Source: Actinomadura sp. K4S16
Lineage (GTDB): Bacteria; Actinomycetota; Actinomycetes; Streptosporangiales; Streptosporangiaceae
Reading direction: 5' to 3'
Length of the DNA: 64,000 bases
Assembly (NCBI RefSeq): GCF_008327685.1
Contig: NZ_BDDE01000016.1
Location: 372,001 to 436,000 of the forward strand
Part shown: positions 52,880-61,036 of the stretch, piece after piece
How the letters are laid out: each line of letters starts with the position of its first letter
Position numbering within the stretch: the stretch's first letter is position 1
Position numbers and translations under genes: made by a program
Notes under the pieces: model-generated
The model's database searches: none
What the model saw: only the letters and a program-made list of their open reading frames with translations
Told to the model about the DNA's origin: nothing

Positions 52880-54364
52880 GTGAAGACCGATGTCGAGGAG
52901 CTGACCCCCACGCGGGTCAAGCTCACCGTCGAGGTTCCGTTCGACGAGCTCAAGCCGAACCTCGACAAGGCGTACAAGGAGATCTCGCAGCAGGTGCGGA
53001 TCAAGGGCTTCCGGCCCGGCAAGGTTCCCGCCCCGCTGATCGACAAGTACGTCGGCCGGGGTGCGGTCCTCCAGGAGGCGGTCAACGACGCGCTTCCCGA
53101 GCTGTACGGCCGCGCCGTCGAGGAGTCCGAGATCTTCGTGCTCGGGCAGCCCGACGTCGAGGTGACCGAGCTGGAGGACGGCACCCAGTTCGCGTTCACC
53201 GCCGAGGTCGACATCCGGCCGAAGTTCGAGGTGCCCGACTACGACGGCCTGGAGGTCGTCGTCGAGGACGCCGAGGTCACCGACGAGCAGGTCGAGGAGA
53301 CCATCGGCAACCTCCGCGAGCGCTTCGCCTCCCTCACCGGCGCCGAGCGCGCGGCCGAGGAGGGCGACTTCGCCACCATCGACCTCGTCGCGCGGATCGA
53401 CGGCGAGGAGATCGAGGACGCTTCCACCACCGGCTACTCCTACGAGGTCGGCAGCAACTCCGCCATCGAGGGCCTGGACGAGGCGATCACCGGCCTGGCC
53501 GCGGGCGAGGACAAGACCTTCACCGGCACCCTGGTCGGCGGCGAGCGCGCCGGCGAGGAGGCCGAGATCACCGTCACCGTGCAGAGCGTCAAGGTGAAGA
53601 ACCTGCCCGACCTGGACGACGAGTTCGCCCAGCTCGCCAGCGAGTTCGACACGATCGAGGAGCTGCGCGAGGACGTTCGCGTCCGGCTCGGCCGGCAGGT
53701 GAAGCTGCAGCAGCTGTCCGAGGCGCGCGACAAGGCCCTCGAGGCGCTCCTGGAGAAGGTCGACATCCCGCTTCCCGAGAAGGTCGTGGAAGAGGAGATC
53801 AGCCGCCGCAACCAGCAGCTGGAGCAGCAGCTCCAGATGGCGGGGATGTCCAAGGACGACTACCTCGAGGAAGAGGAGAAGACCGCCGAGGAGTTCGACG
53901 CCGAGGTCGCCGACGCGGCCCGGCTCGCGGTCAAGGGCGGCTTCGTGCTCGACCAGCTCGCCGTCCAGGAGGAGCTCGGCGTCGAGAACGAGGAGCTCAG
54001 CGAGTACGTCGTCTCGCAGGCGATGCAGATGGGCGTGCAGCCGCAGCAGCTCGCCGAGTACCTGACGCAGAACAACCAGCTTCCGGCGATCGTCTCCGAG
54101 GTGCTGCGCAGCAAGGCGCTGAACCTCGTCGTCGAGCACGTCACGGTCAAGGACGAGTCCGGCAACGAGATCGACGTCGACGCCGTCCAGCGGGAGCTGA
54201 ACGGCGAGACCGTCCAGGCGGAGGACGCCGAGACCGAGGTCGAGACCGAGGCTGAGGCGGGCGCGCAGGACGAGACCCCCGAGGAGACGGCTGAGGCCGC
54301 CGCTGAGGAGACCCCGGCCGCCGAGGCGGCCGACGAGCAGGACGCGAAGAGCAAGGACGCCTAG
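52880..54364 (+). CDS. tig: Trigger factor chaperone
   Basis: 494 residues: ribosome-binding N-domain with GFRPGKVP signature (IKGFRPGKVPAPLIDKYVG), PPIase (FKBP-like) domain about 155-240, C-terminal chaperone arms, and an acidic Ala/Glu-rich tail (about 450-494) typical of actinobacteria. GTG start with AAGGAGA. A TAGACT -10-like hexamer lies at 52700. Starts the tig-clpP-clpP-clpX block. Confidence 0.97.
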   Translation: MKTDVEELTPTRVKLTVEVPFDELKPNLDKAYKEISQQVRIKGFRPGKVPAPLIDKYVGRGAVLQEAVNDALPELYGRAVEESEIFVLGQPDVEVTELEDGTQFAFTAEVDIRPKFEVPDYDGLEVVVEDAEVTDEQVEETIGNLRERFASLTGAERAAEEGDFATIDLVARIDGEEIEDASTTGYSYEVGSNSAIEGLDEAITGLAAGEDKTFTGTLVGGERAGEEAEITVTVQSVKVKNLPDLDDEFAQLASEFDTIEELREDVRVRLGRQVKLQQLSEARDKALEALLEKVDIPLPEKVVEEEISRRNQQLEQQLQMAGMSKDDYLEEEEKTAEEFDAEVADAARLAVKGGFVLDQLAVQEELGVENEELSEYVVSQAMQMGVQPQQLAEYLTQNNQLPAIVSEVLRSKALNLVVEHVTVKDESGNEIDVDAVQRELNGETVQAEDAETEVETEAEAGAQDETPEETAEAAAEETPAAEAADEQDAKSKDA

Positions 54365-54392
54365 AGCCTTCTGGACGCCTTCGACGCACCGG

Positions 54393-54429
54393 GCGCGCCC
54401 CGCATCCGTACGACGGGTGCGGGGCGCGC
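54393..54429 (+). terminator. Terminator after tig
   Basis: GC-rich stem GCGCGCCCCGCATCC/GGGTGCGGGGCGCGC with a 7-nt loop, 28 bp after the tig stop. Confidence 0.7.
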
Positions 54430-54604
54430 GCGTGAGCGGGCCCGGCCGGCCCGCCGGCGGTGAGGATCCTCCCCAACGTGCGAGTCGCCCGGGCAGCCCC
54501 GGGTACGCCCCTGGCGAAAAGCCGGGCCCCCGGGCGTGAGTGGGCCCGTGAGCGCGTTAATGTCCAATCATCCGAACCGATTAAAAGGACCGGAGGAACA
54601 CCCG

Positions 54605-55243
54605 GTGAGCATGCCTCCGACTTTCGAAGAGTCGTCGCGGATCCAGGCGCGGGTCGCCGAGGCGCCCCTGCTGCCTCTGGGCGACCAGCTTTTCCAGCGG
54701 CTGCTGCGCGAGCGCATCGTCTTCCTCGGCCAGCAGGTCGACGACGACATCGCCAACCGCATCTGCGCCGAGCTCCTGCTGCTGTCGGCCGAGGACGGCC
54801 GCCGCGACATCACGCTCTACATCAACTCGCCAGGTGGCTCCGTCACCGCCGGCATGGCGATCTACGACATCATGCAGTACGTCCCGAACGACGTCGTCAC
54901 GGTCGGCATGGGCCTGGCCGCGTCGATGGGCCAGTTCCTGCTGTGCGCGGGCGCCCGGGGCAAGCGTTACGCCCTGCCGCACGCGCGGATCATGATGCAC
55001 CAGCCGTCCGGCGGCATCGGCGGCACCGCCTCCGACATCAAGATCCAGGCCGAGCAGATGCTGTACGTGAAGAAGACGCTCGCCGAGAAGATCGCCGAAC
55101 ACACCGGCCAGGAACTCGACCAGATCGAGCGCGACTCCGACCGGGACCGCTGGTTCACCGCCGACGAGGCCAAGGACTACGGGTTCGTCGACCACGTGGT
55201 GCTCAGCGCCAACCAGGTGCCCTCCGAGGGCCCCGTCTCCTGA
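54605..55243 (+). CDS. clpP: ATP-dependent Clp protease proteolytic subunit 1
   Basis: 212 residues. Catalytic triad: Ser in GLAASMGQFLL, His in ARIMMHQPSGG, Asp in DSDRDRWFTADEA. GTG 54605 has GGAGGA 8 nt upstream; an upstream extension from 54536 is less likely, and ATG 54611 is possible. Works with the second ClpP and ClpX in regulated proteolysis. Confidence 0.96.
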   Translation: MSMPPTFEESSRIQARVAEAPLLPLGDQLFQRLLRERIVFLGQQVDDDIANRICAELLLLSAEDGRRDITLYINSPGGSVTAGMAIYDIMQYVPNDVVTVGMGLAASMGQFLLCAGARGKRYALPHARIMMHQPSGGIGGTASDIKIQAEQMLYVKKTLAEKIAEHTGQELDQIERDSDRDRWFTADEAKDYGFVDHVVLSANQVPSEGPVS

Positions 55244-55271
55244 CGACCTCACAACGATTCGGAGGCACACA

Positions 55272-55967
55272 GTGAGCGACCTCATCCGACCCGGCTTCAG
55301 CGATATGGTCCGGCCCGGCGCGTACGCCGGCGGGGCCCCGCGGCCGGTCGACGACCGCTACATCATTCCGTCGTTCGTCGAGCGCACCACGTACGGGGTC
55401 AAGGAGATGAACCCGTACAACAAGCTCTTCGAAGAGCGGATCATCTTCCTCGGCGTGCAGATCGACGACGCGTCCGCCAACGACGTGATGGCCCAGCTGA
55501 TCACGCTGGAGTCGATCGACCCCGACCGCGACATCAGCATCTACATCAACTCGCCCGGCGGCTCGTTCACCGCCATGACGGCGATCTACGACACGATGCA
55601 GTTCGTCAAGCCCGACATCCAGACCGTGTGCATCGGCCAGGCCGCGTCCGCCGCGGCGGTCCTGCTCGCGGCCGGGACGCCGGGCAAGCGGGCGGCGCTG
55701 CCCAACTCGCGGATCCTGATCCACCAGCCCGCGACCGAGGGCACCTACGGCCAGTCCAGCGACATCGAGATCCAGGCGCGCGAGATCATGCGGATCCGCG
55801 ACCTGCTCGAGACGATCCTGGCCGAGCACAGCGGCAAGGGCATCGACGAGGTCCGCCGCGACATCGAGCGAGACAAGATCCTCACGGCGGCCGAGGCCGA
55901 GGACTACGGCCTCATCGACGACGTCTTCGCCAGCAGGAAGCGGAAGGCCGAGGTAGTGTCGTCCTGA
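55272..55967 (+). CDS. clpP: ATP-dependent Clp protease proteolytic subunit 2
   Basis: 231 residues. Triad Ser in IGQAASAAAVLL, His in SRILIHQPATEG, Asp in DIERDKILTAAEA. The longer N-terminus (about 35 residues) fits a cleaved propeptide of actinobacterial ClpP2. GTG start, GGAGGC upstream, 28 bp after clpP1: one operon, heteromeric ClpP1P2. Confidence 0.96.
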   Translation: MSDLIRPGFSDMVRPGAYAGGAPRPVDDRYIIPSFVERTTYGVKEMNPYNKLFEERIIFLGVQIDDASANDVMAQLITLESIDPDRDISIYINSPGGSFTAMTAIYDTMQFVKPDIQTVCIGQAASAAAVLLAAGTPGKRAALPNSRILIHQPATEGTYGQSSDIEIQAREIMRIRDLLETILAEHSGKGIDEVRRDIERDKILTAAEAEDYGLIDDVFASRKRKAEVVSS

Positions 55968-56140
55968 GACGGCACGAGGACGAGGGAGTCCCCCAGCCCG
56001 GTCGTCACACTTCCGGGCGAGGGGCTTTCCAAGTCCGCTGGAGGCGGTAACGTCGATTGCGACGTCGTGAGCCTCCGGGACGCAGACCAGCTGCGCCGCA
56101 TCCTCCAAGGCTGGCGGCCCCACGAAAAGGAGACGGTTGG

Positions 56141-57415
56141 GTGGCACGCATCGGCGACGGCGGTGACCTGCTCAAGTGCTCGTTCTGCGGGAAGAGCCAG
56201 AAGCAGGTCAAGAAGCTCATCGCGGGTCCGGGCGTGTACATCTGCGACGAGTGCATCGATCTCTGCAACGAGATCATCGAGGAGGAGCTCTCCGAGACCT
56301 CCGACCTCAAGTGGGACAACCTGCCCAAGCCGCGGGAGATCTACGAGTTCCTCGACTCCTACGTCATCGGGCAGGAGACGGCGAAGAAGGCGCTCTCCGT
56401 CGCCGTCTACAACCACTACAAGCGGATCCAGTCGGGTGACACCGGCCGTGACGACCTGGTCGAGCTGGGCAAGTCCAACATCCTGCTCCTCGGTCCCACC
56501 GGATCCGGCAAGACGCTGCTCGCGCAGACGCTCGCCAAGCTGCTCAACGTCCCGTTCGCGATCGCGGACGCCACGGCGCTGACGGAGGCGGGCTACGTCG
56601 GGGAGGACGTGGAGAACATCCTCCTCAAGCTGATCCAGGCGGCCGACTACGACGTCAAGAAGGCCGAGACCGGGATCATCTACATCGACGAGGTCGACAA
56701 GATCGCCCGCAAGAGCGAGAACCCGTCGATCACCCGCGACGTGTCGGGGGAGGGCGTCCAGCAGGCCCTGCTGAAGATCCTGGAGGGCACCACCGCGAGC
56801 GTCCCGCCGCAGGGCGGCCGCAAGCACCCGCACCAGGAGTTCATCCAGATCGACACCACCAACGTGCTGTTCATCTGCGGCGGCGCGTTCGCCGGCCTGG
56901 AGAAGATCGTCGAGTCCCGGGTCGGCAAGCAGGGCATGGGCTTCGGCGCGCAGATCCGCTCCAAGTCCGACTTCGAGGAGTCGTCGGCCGTGCTCGGCGA
57001 CGTGATGCCGGAGGACCTGCTGAAGTTCGGGATGATCCCCGAGTTCATCGGCCGGCTCCCGGTGATCACCTCCGTGCACAACCTGGACCGCGAGGCCCTG
57101 ATCAACATCCTCACCGAGCCGAAGAACGCGCTGGTCCGCCAGTACCACCGCCTCTTCGAGCTCGACGGGGTCGACCTGGAGTTCACCGACGACGCCCTGG
57201 AGGCCATCGCCGACCAGGCGATCCTGCGCGGCACGGGTGCCCGCGGCCTCCGCGCGATCATGGAGGAGGTGCTCCTGTCGGTGATGTACGAGGTGCCGAG
57301 CCGCCAGGACGTCGCCCGCGTCGTCATCACCCGCGAGGCGGTGCTGGAGCACGTCAACCCGACCCTCGTCCCGCGCGACCGCCCCAAGCGCGAGCCGCGG
57401 GAGAAGTCGGCCTGA
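56141..57415 (+). CDS. clpX: ClpX ATPase subunit
   Basis: 424 residues. Zinc-binding domain LLKCSFCGKSQKQVKKLIAGPGVYICDECIDLC, Walker A GPTGSGKT, Walker B IIYIDEVDKI, sensor and RKH-type regions. GTG 56141 with AAAAGGAG upstream; the longer open frame from 56057 lacks family sequence. Unfolds tagged substrates for ClpP. Confidence 0.97.
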   Translation: MARIGDGGDLLKCSFCGKSQKQVKKLIAGPGVYICDECIDLCNEIIEEELSETSDLKWDNLPKPREIYEFLDSYVIGQETAKKALSVAVYNHYKRIQSGDTGRDDLVELGKSNILLLGPTGSGKTLLAQTLAKLLNVPFAIADATALTEAGYVGEDVENILLKLIQAADYDVKKAETGIIYIDEVDKIARKSENPSITRDVSGEGVQQALLKILEGTTASVPPQGGRKHPHQEFIQIDTTNVLFICGGAFAGLEKIVESRVGKQGMGFGAQIRSKSDFEESSAVLGDVMPEDLLKFGMIPEFIGRLPVITSVHNLDREALINILTEPKNALVRQYHRLFELDGVDLEFTDDALEAIADQAILRGTGARGLRAIMEEVLLSVMYEVPSRQDVARVVITREAVLEHVNPTLVPRDRPKREPREKSA

Positions 57416-57442
57416 CGCCGCACGGAACGGTCTGAGACCACA

Positions 57443-57480
57443 GAAGAGCAGCGGGCGCCCACCGGGCCCCGCTGCTCTTC
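57443..57480. terminator. Terminator after clpX
   Basis: Perfect 13-bp stem GAAGAGCAGCGGG/CCCGCTGCTCTTC followed by GCTTTCC; also ends the convergent TetR gene. Confidence 0.8.
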
Positions 57481-57504
57481 GCTTTCCTCACAGGGCCCGC
57501 CGGG

Positions 57505-58089
57505 TCAACGGAGCGATCGGCCGCGGGACGGGTGGTTCCTGAGGGCGAAGTCGACCGTGTCCAGCGCCCACGACCAGGACGCGTCGGCGTCGCGGCGGGT
57601 GTGGCCGAAGGCGCCCGCCAGTTCCAGGCTCACATAGCCGTGGAACACGCTGCCGAGGAAGCGCACGGCGTCGGTCTGGTCGGGTTCCGGAAGGTCGTAT
57701 CCGCGCAGGATCGCCCTCGTCATCTCCGCGTGCCGAGGCCCGGCGCTCGCCGCCGCGGTCTCGGGGTCGAGTTCGAACCGGGCCGCGGCGTACCGCCCGG
57801 GGTGCTCCGCGGCGTAGGCCCGGTAGGCGCCGGCGCACGCGACGAGGGCGTCCTTGCCCGCGCGTCCCGCCACCGCGCCCGCGACCCTGTCGGCCAGCTC
57901 CTCCAGCGCCAGCAGCGCGACCCGCACCTTCAGCTCCCGGGCGTTCTCGATGTGCGCGTACAGGCTCGGGTCCTTGACACCGAGCCTGCGCGCCACCGCC
58001 GAGACGGTCAGCCGGTCGAAGCCGATCTCGTCGGCCAGCTCCGCCGCCGTCCGGGCGAGGCGTTCGGCGGTGATGCCCGCGCGCGCCAT
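57505..58089 (-). CDS. TetR-family regulator (WHG-type ligand domain)
   Basis: 194 residues: HTH AAELADEIGFDRLTVSAVARRLGVKDPSLYAHIENARELKVRV, ligand domain with FLGSVFHGYVSLELAGAFGH. ATG 58089 has GGAGGTCCC directly upstream. Divergent from the SGNH hydrolase gene; an AT-rich stretch with CCTAA-N5-TTAGG (58123-58137) between them is the likely operator. Confidence 0.92.
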   Translation of the reverse strand: MARAGITAERLARTAAELADEIGFDRLTVSAVARRLGVKDPSLYAHIENARELKVRVALLALEELADRVAGAVAGRAGKDALVACAGAYRAYAAEHPGRYAAARFELDPETAAASAGPRHAEMTRAILRGYDLPEPDQTDAVRFLGSVFHGYVSLELAGAFGHTRRDADASWSWALDTVDFALRNHPSRGRSLR

Positions 58090-58122
58090 GGGACCTCCAT
58101 GCCTTAAATGATTTTGTATTTG

Positions 58123-58137
58123 CCTAAATATATTAGG
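58123..58137. promoter_or_regulatory. Operator-like palindrome, tetR-SGNH intergenic region
   Basis: CCTAA-N5-TTAGG inside a 45-bp AT-rich divergent promoter, otherwise rare in this GC-rich DNA. Confidence 0.5.
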
Positions 58138-58196
58138 TAGCCTCGCCACCGCAACGCCCGCCGCCGCGCGGGCCACCCGCCGGCAGGGAGGCCGAC

Positions 58197-59381
58197 ATGA
58201 CCGAGTGGACCACGACGCCCATCGACGCGCGCATCCTGCGCGGCGCGCTCGAACTGGAGCGCACCGGCCGCGGAGTGCTGCCGCACCGGCTGCCCCTCGC
58301 CGCCCGCGCGCAGTTCCCGGACGAGTACCTGGCGAGGACGGAGGAGCAGCCGTCGGGGGTGCGGCTGGCCTTCCGTACCCGGGCCACCGCCGTGGAGGTG
58401 GACGTCCTGCCCACCAAGCGGGCCTACCAGGGCACTCCGCCGCAACCGGACGGCATCTACGACCTCGTGGTCGACGGCCGCCCGGCGAGCCAAGGCACCG
58501 TGCCCGGAGGGAACCTGGCCGTCATCGACATGGCGACCCAGAAGGCGGTCACCACGCCGGGCGAGCCGGGCACCCTCCGGTTCGCGGGGCTGTCCGCCGA
58601 GGCCAAGGACGTGGAGATCTGGCTGCCGCAGGTCGAGACCACCGAGCTGATCGCGCTGCGCACCGACGCGCCCGTCGAGCCCGTCCCGGACAGGGGCCGC
58701 CCGGTGTGGCTGCACCACGGCAGCTCGATCAGCCACGGCTCCACCGCCGCGAGCCCCACCTCCACCTGGCCCGCGGTGGCCGCCGCCCGCGGCGGGGCGG
58801 ACCTGGTCAACCTGGGGTTCGGCGGCAACGCGCTGCTCGACCCGTTCACCGCGCGGGCGATCCGCGACACTCCCGCCGACCTGGTCAGCATCAAGATCGG
58901 CATCAACGTGGCGAACGCCGACGCGATGCGCCTGCGCGCGTTCGTGCCCGCCGTGCACGGCTTCCTCGACACCGTCCGCGAGGGGCATCCCGACACGCCG
59001 CTGCTGCTCGTCTCGCCGATCCTGTGCCCCATCCAGGAGGACACGCCGGGGCCCCTCGCCCCCGATTTCGGGGCCTCGCGCCTGCGGTTCCGGGCCATGG
59101 GCGACCCGGCGGAGGTCGCGACCGGACGCCTGACGCTCAGCGTCATCAGGGACGCGCTGGCCGGCATCGCCGCGCGGCGCGCCGAGAGCGACCCCCACCT
59201 GCACTACCTTGACGGACGCGCCCTCTACGGCGAGGCCGACTACGCCGAGACGCCCCTGCCGGACGAGGTGCACCCCGCGCCCGAGACCCACCGGCGCATC
59301 GGCGAACGCTTCGCCGCCCTGGTCTTCGAGGACGAGAACGGCGCCTTCGCGCGCCGCTCAGCCGGAGCCGGGCATCGCTGA
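58197..59381 (+). CDS. SGNH/GDSL-type hydrolase
   Basis: 394 residues, no signal peptide. An N-terminal beta-rich domain (about 1-165) precedes the SGNH domain: block I HHGSSISHGS (Ser), block II GFGGNA (Gly/Asn), block III GINVANAD, block V LPDEVHP (Asp/His). Esterase/lipase or carbohydrate esterase; substrate unknown. GGAGG upstream of ATG. Likely repressed by the divergent TetR protein. Confidence 0.92.
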   Translation: MTEWTTTPIDARILRGALELERTGRGVLPHRLPLAARAQFPDEYLARTEEQPSGVRLAFRTRATAVEVDVLPTKRAYQGTPPQPDGIYDLVVDGRPASQGTVPGGNLAVIDMATQKAVTTPGEPGTLRFAGLSAEAKDVEIWLPQVETTELIALRTDAPVEPVPDRGRPVWLHHGSSISHGSTAASPTSTWPAVAAARGGADLVNLGFGGNALLDPFTARAIRDTPADLVSIKIGINVANADAMRLRAFVPAVHGFLDTVREGHPDTPLLLVSPILCPIQEDTPGPLAPDFGASRLRFRAMGDPAEVATGRLTLSVIRDALAGIAARRAESDPHLHYLDGRALYGEADYAETPLPDEVHPAPETHRRIGERFAALVFEDENGAFARRSAGAGHR

Positions 59382-59411
59382 AGCGGGGGAGCGCCGTCGG
59401 GCCGGGGCGGG

Positions 59412-60065
59412 TCAGCCGCGCGACTCGCCGAGGCCGGCCTCGCGGGCCAGCACGATGGCCTGGGCGCGGTCGGCGACGTGCAGCTTCATGAAGATGTTCG
59501 AGACGTGGTTGCGGACGGTCTTCTGGCTGAGGAAGAGCGTCCCGGCGATCTCGGTGTTGCTGCGGCCCTGCGCGACCAGTTCGAGGACCTCCCGCTCCCG
59601 CTCGGTGAGCTGCGGGAACGCGGCCTGCCTCGGGTCGGGCATGTCGGTGAAGTAGGTGAGCACGCGGCGCGCGATCTCCGGGCCGTAGATGGCCTCGCCC
59701 GCCGCGACCGCCTTCACCGCGCGGGCGATCTCCTCCGCGCCCGACTCCTTCAGCAGGTAGCCGCGGGCGCCGGCGCGCATCGCCGCGAAGACCGAGTCGT
59801 CGTCGCGGAACATCGTCAGCACCAGCACGCCGATGCGCGGGCTGGTGCGGGTGATGGTGCGGGTCGCCTCGATGCCGTTGCCGCCGGGCATGTGCAGGTC
59901 CATGACGACGACGTCCGGCTGGAGTTCCGCCGCCAGCCGCACCGCGTCGGGCCCGTTCTCGGCCTCGCCGACGACCTCCACCCCGAGCGCCTGCAGCAGG
60001 CCCTTCAGCCCCTGCCGGAACACCGGATGGTCGTCGGTGATGAGCACCCGGATGGTCTCGGTCAT
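59412..60065 (-). CDS. NarL/LuxR-type response regulator
   Basis: 217 residues. Receiver with DDHPVFRQGL and phospho-acceptor Asp in VVVMDLHMPGGNG, Lys in YLLKESG; HTH LTEREREVLELVAQGRSNTEIAGTLFLSQKTVRNHVSNIFMKL. ATG overlaps the kinase stop (ATGA). Confidence 0.95.
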   Translation of the reverse strand: MTETIRVLITDDHPVFRQGLKGLLQALGVEVVGEAENGPDAVRLAAELQPDVVVMDLHMPGGNGIEATRTITRTSPRIGVLVLTMFRDDDSVFAAMRAGARGYLLKESGAEEIARAVKAVAAGEAIYGPEIARRVLTYFTDMPDPRQAAFPQLTEREREVLELVAQGRSNTEIAGTLFLSQKTVRNHVSNIFMKLHVADRAQAIVLAREAGLGESRG

Positions 60066-60862
60066 CGTCGCCCGTCTCTTTCGATGGATGGACGATGGTA
60101 CCCGGCGGCGGTCTCCGCGGCGGCGAGCGGGAGCCGGACGGCGACGACGGTGCCGCCGCCGTTCCGGGACGTGATCGCGCAGCTGCCGCCGACCTCGGCG
60201 GCCCACTCCTTCATCGCGGCCAGGCCGCGGCGCGGGCGCGGCTGGCCGCCGTTGCGGGCGGTGTCGGCCAGGCCGGGCCCGGTGTCGGCGACCATCAGGT
60301 GCAGGTCGGTGTCGCGGGTCAGCCTGACCGTCGCGACGCTCTCCGAGGCGTGCAGCCGGACGTTCGTCAGCGCCTCCTGCGCGATCCGGTACGCCGCGAC
60401 CTCCACCGCCGCCGGCAGGCCCGCGGGCTCGCCGTCGAACCGGACGTCCACCCGCTCGCAGCAGCCCTCGGCGAACGACTCGATGGCGGCGACGAGGCCG
60501 AGGTCGTCCAGCGCGGGGGGCCGCAGCCCGTGCGCCAGGTCCCGGATCTCCCCGACGGCCGTCGCCAGCCGGTCCCGGACCTCGGCGAGCAGCGGGTCCA
60601 TCCGCTCCGGCTCGCCGGCGAGCGTGATGCGCGCCGCGTCCAGGGACATCGCGAGGCTCGCGAGCGTCGGGCCGAGCCCGTCGTGCAGGTCGTTGCGCAG
60701 CTGCCGGCGCTCCTCCTCCCGGCTGGCGAGGATGCGCTCCCGGGAGCGCTGGAGGTCGGTGGTGAGGCGGCGGAGGTGAGGGAGTGTCGCGGCGCGCGCC
60801 GCCACGGCCCCCGCTGTGAACGCGCCGGCCAGCACGGCGGCGCGTGCCAGTACCGCTCGCAT
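60062..60862 (-). CDS. Short sensor histidine kinase (HisKA_3 family)
   Basis: 266 residues. Only one short N-terminal membrane-like segment (VLARAAVLAGAFTAGAVAARA), then the phospho-acceptor region EEERRQLRNDLHDGLGPTLASLAMSLD and the HATPase domain with EALTNVRLHASE and MVADTGPGL. No separate sensory domain is visible, so it is either cytoplasmic-sensing or works with an unseen partner. Coupled to its response regulator. Confidence 0.93.
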   Translation of the reverse strand: MRAVLARAAVLAGAFTAGAVAARAATLPHLRRLTTDLQRSRERILASREEERRQLRNDLHDGLGPTLASLAMSLDAARITLAGEPERMDPLLAEVRDRLATAVGEIRDLAHGLRPPALDDLGLVAAIESFAEGCCERVDVRFDGEPAGLPAAVEVAAYRIAQEALTNVRLHASESVATVRLTRDTDLHLMVADTGPGLADTARNGGQPRPRRGLAAMKEWAAEVGGSCAITSRNGGGTVVAVRLPLAAAETAAGYHRPSIERDGRR

Positions 60863-61022
60863 CCCTTCCCTCTCCCTCCGCCTGCCGTTGCGGGACTACG
60901 CCGCCCACCCTTTCCGGCGGGGCGACCCGATGTCAGGTGACCAGTGTCCCGAACGCGACGGGAAACCGCTCTCCGCCCCGGTTCGGCGCGCCGTCGCGGC
61001 CGTCCCACCCCCGGCGTCCCCG

Positions 61023-61028
61023 TAGAAT
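61023..61028 (+). promoter_or_regulatory. -10 element just before valS
   Basis: TAGAAT 8 bp before the GTG at 61037: transcription would begin at or next to the start codon, so valS may be leaderless. No Shine-Dalgarno is present, which agrees. Confidence 0.5.
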
Positions 61029-61036
61029 CGTCAGCC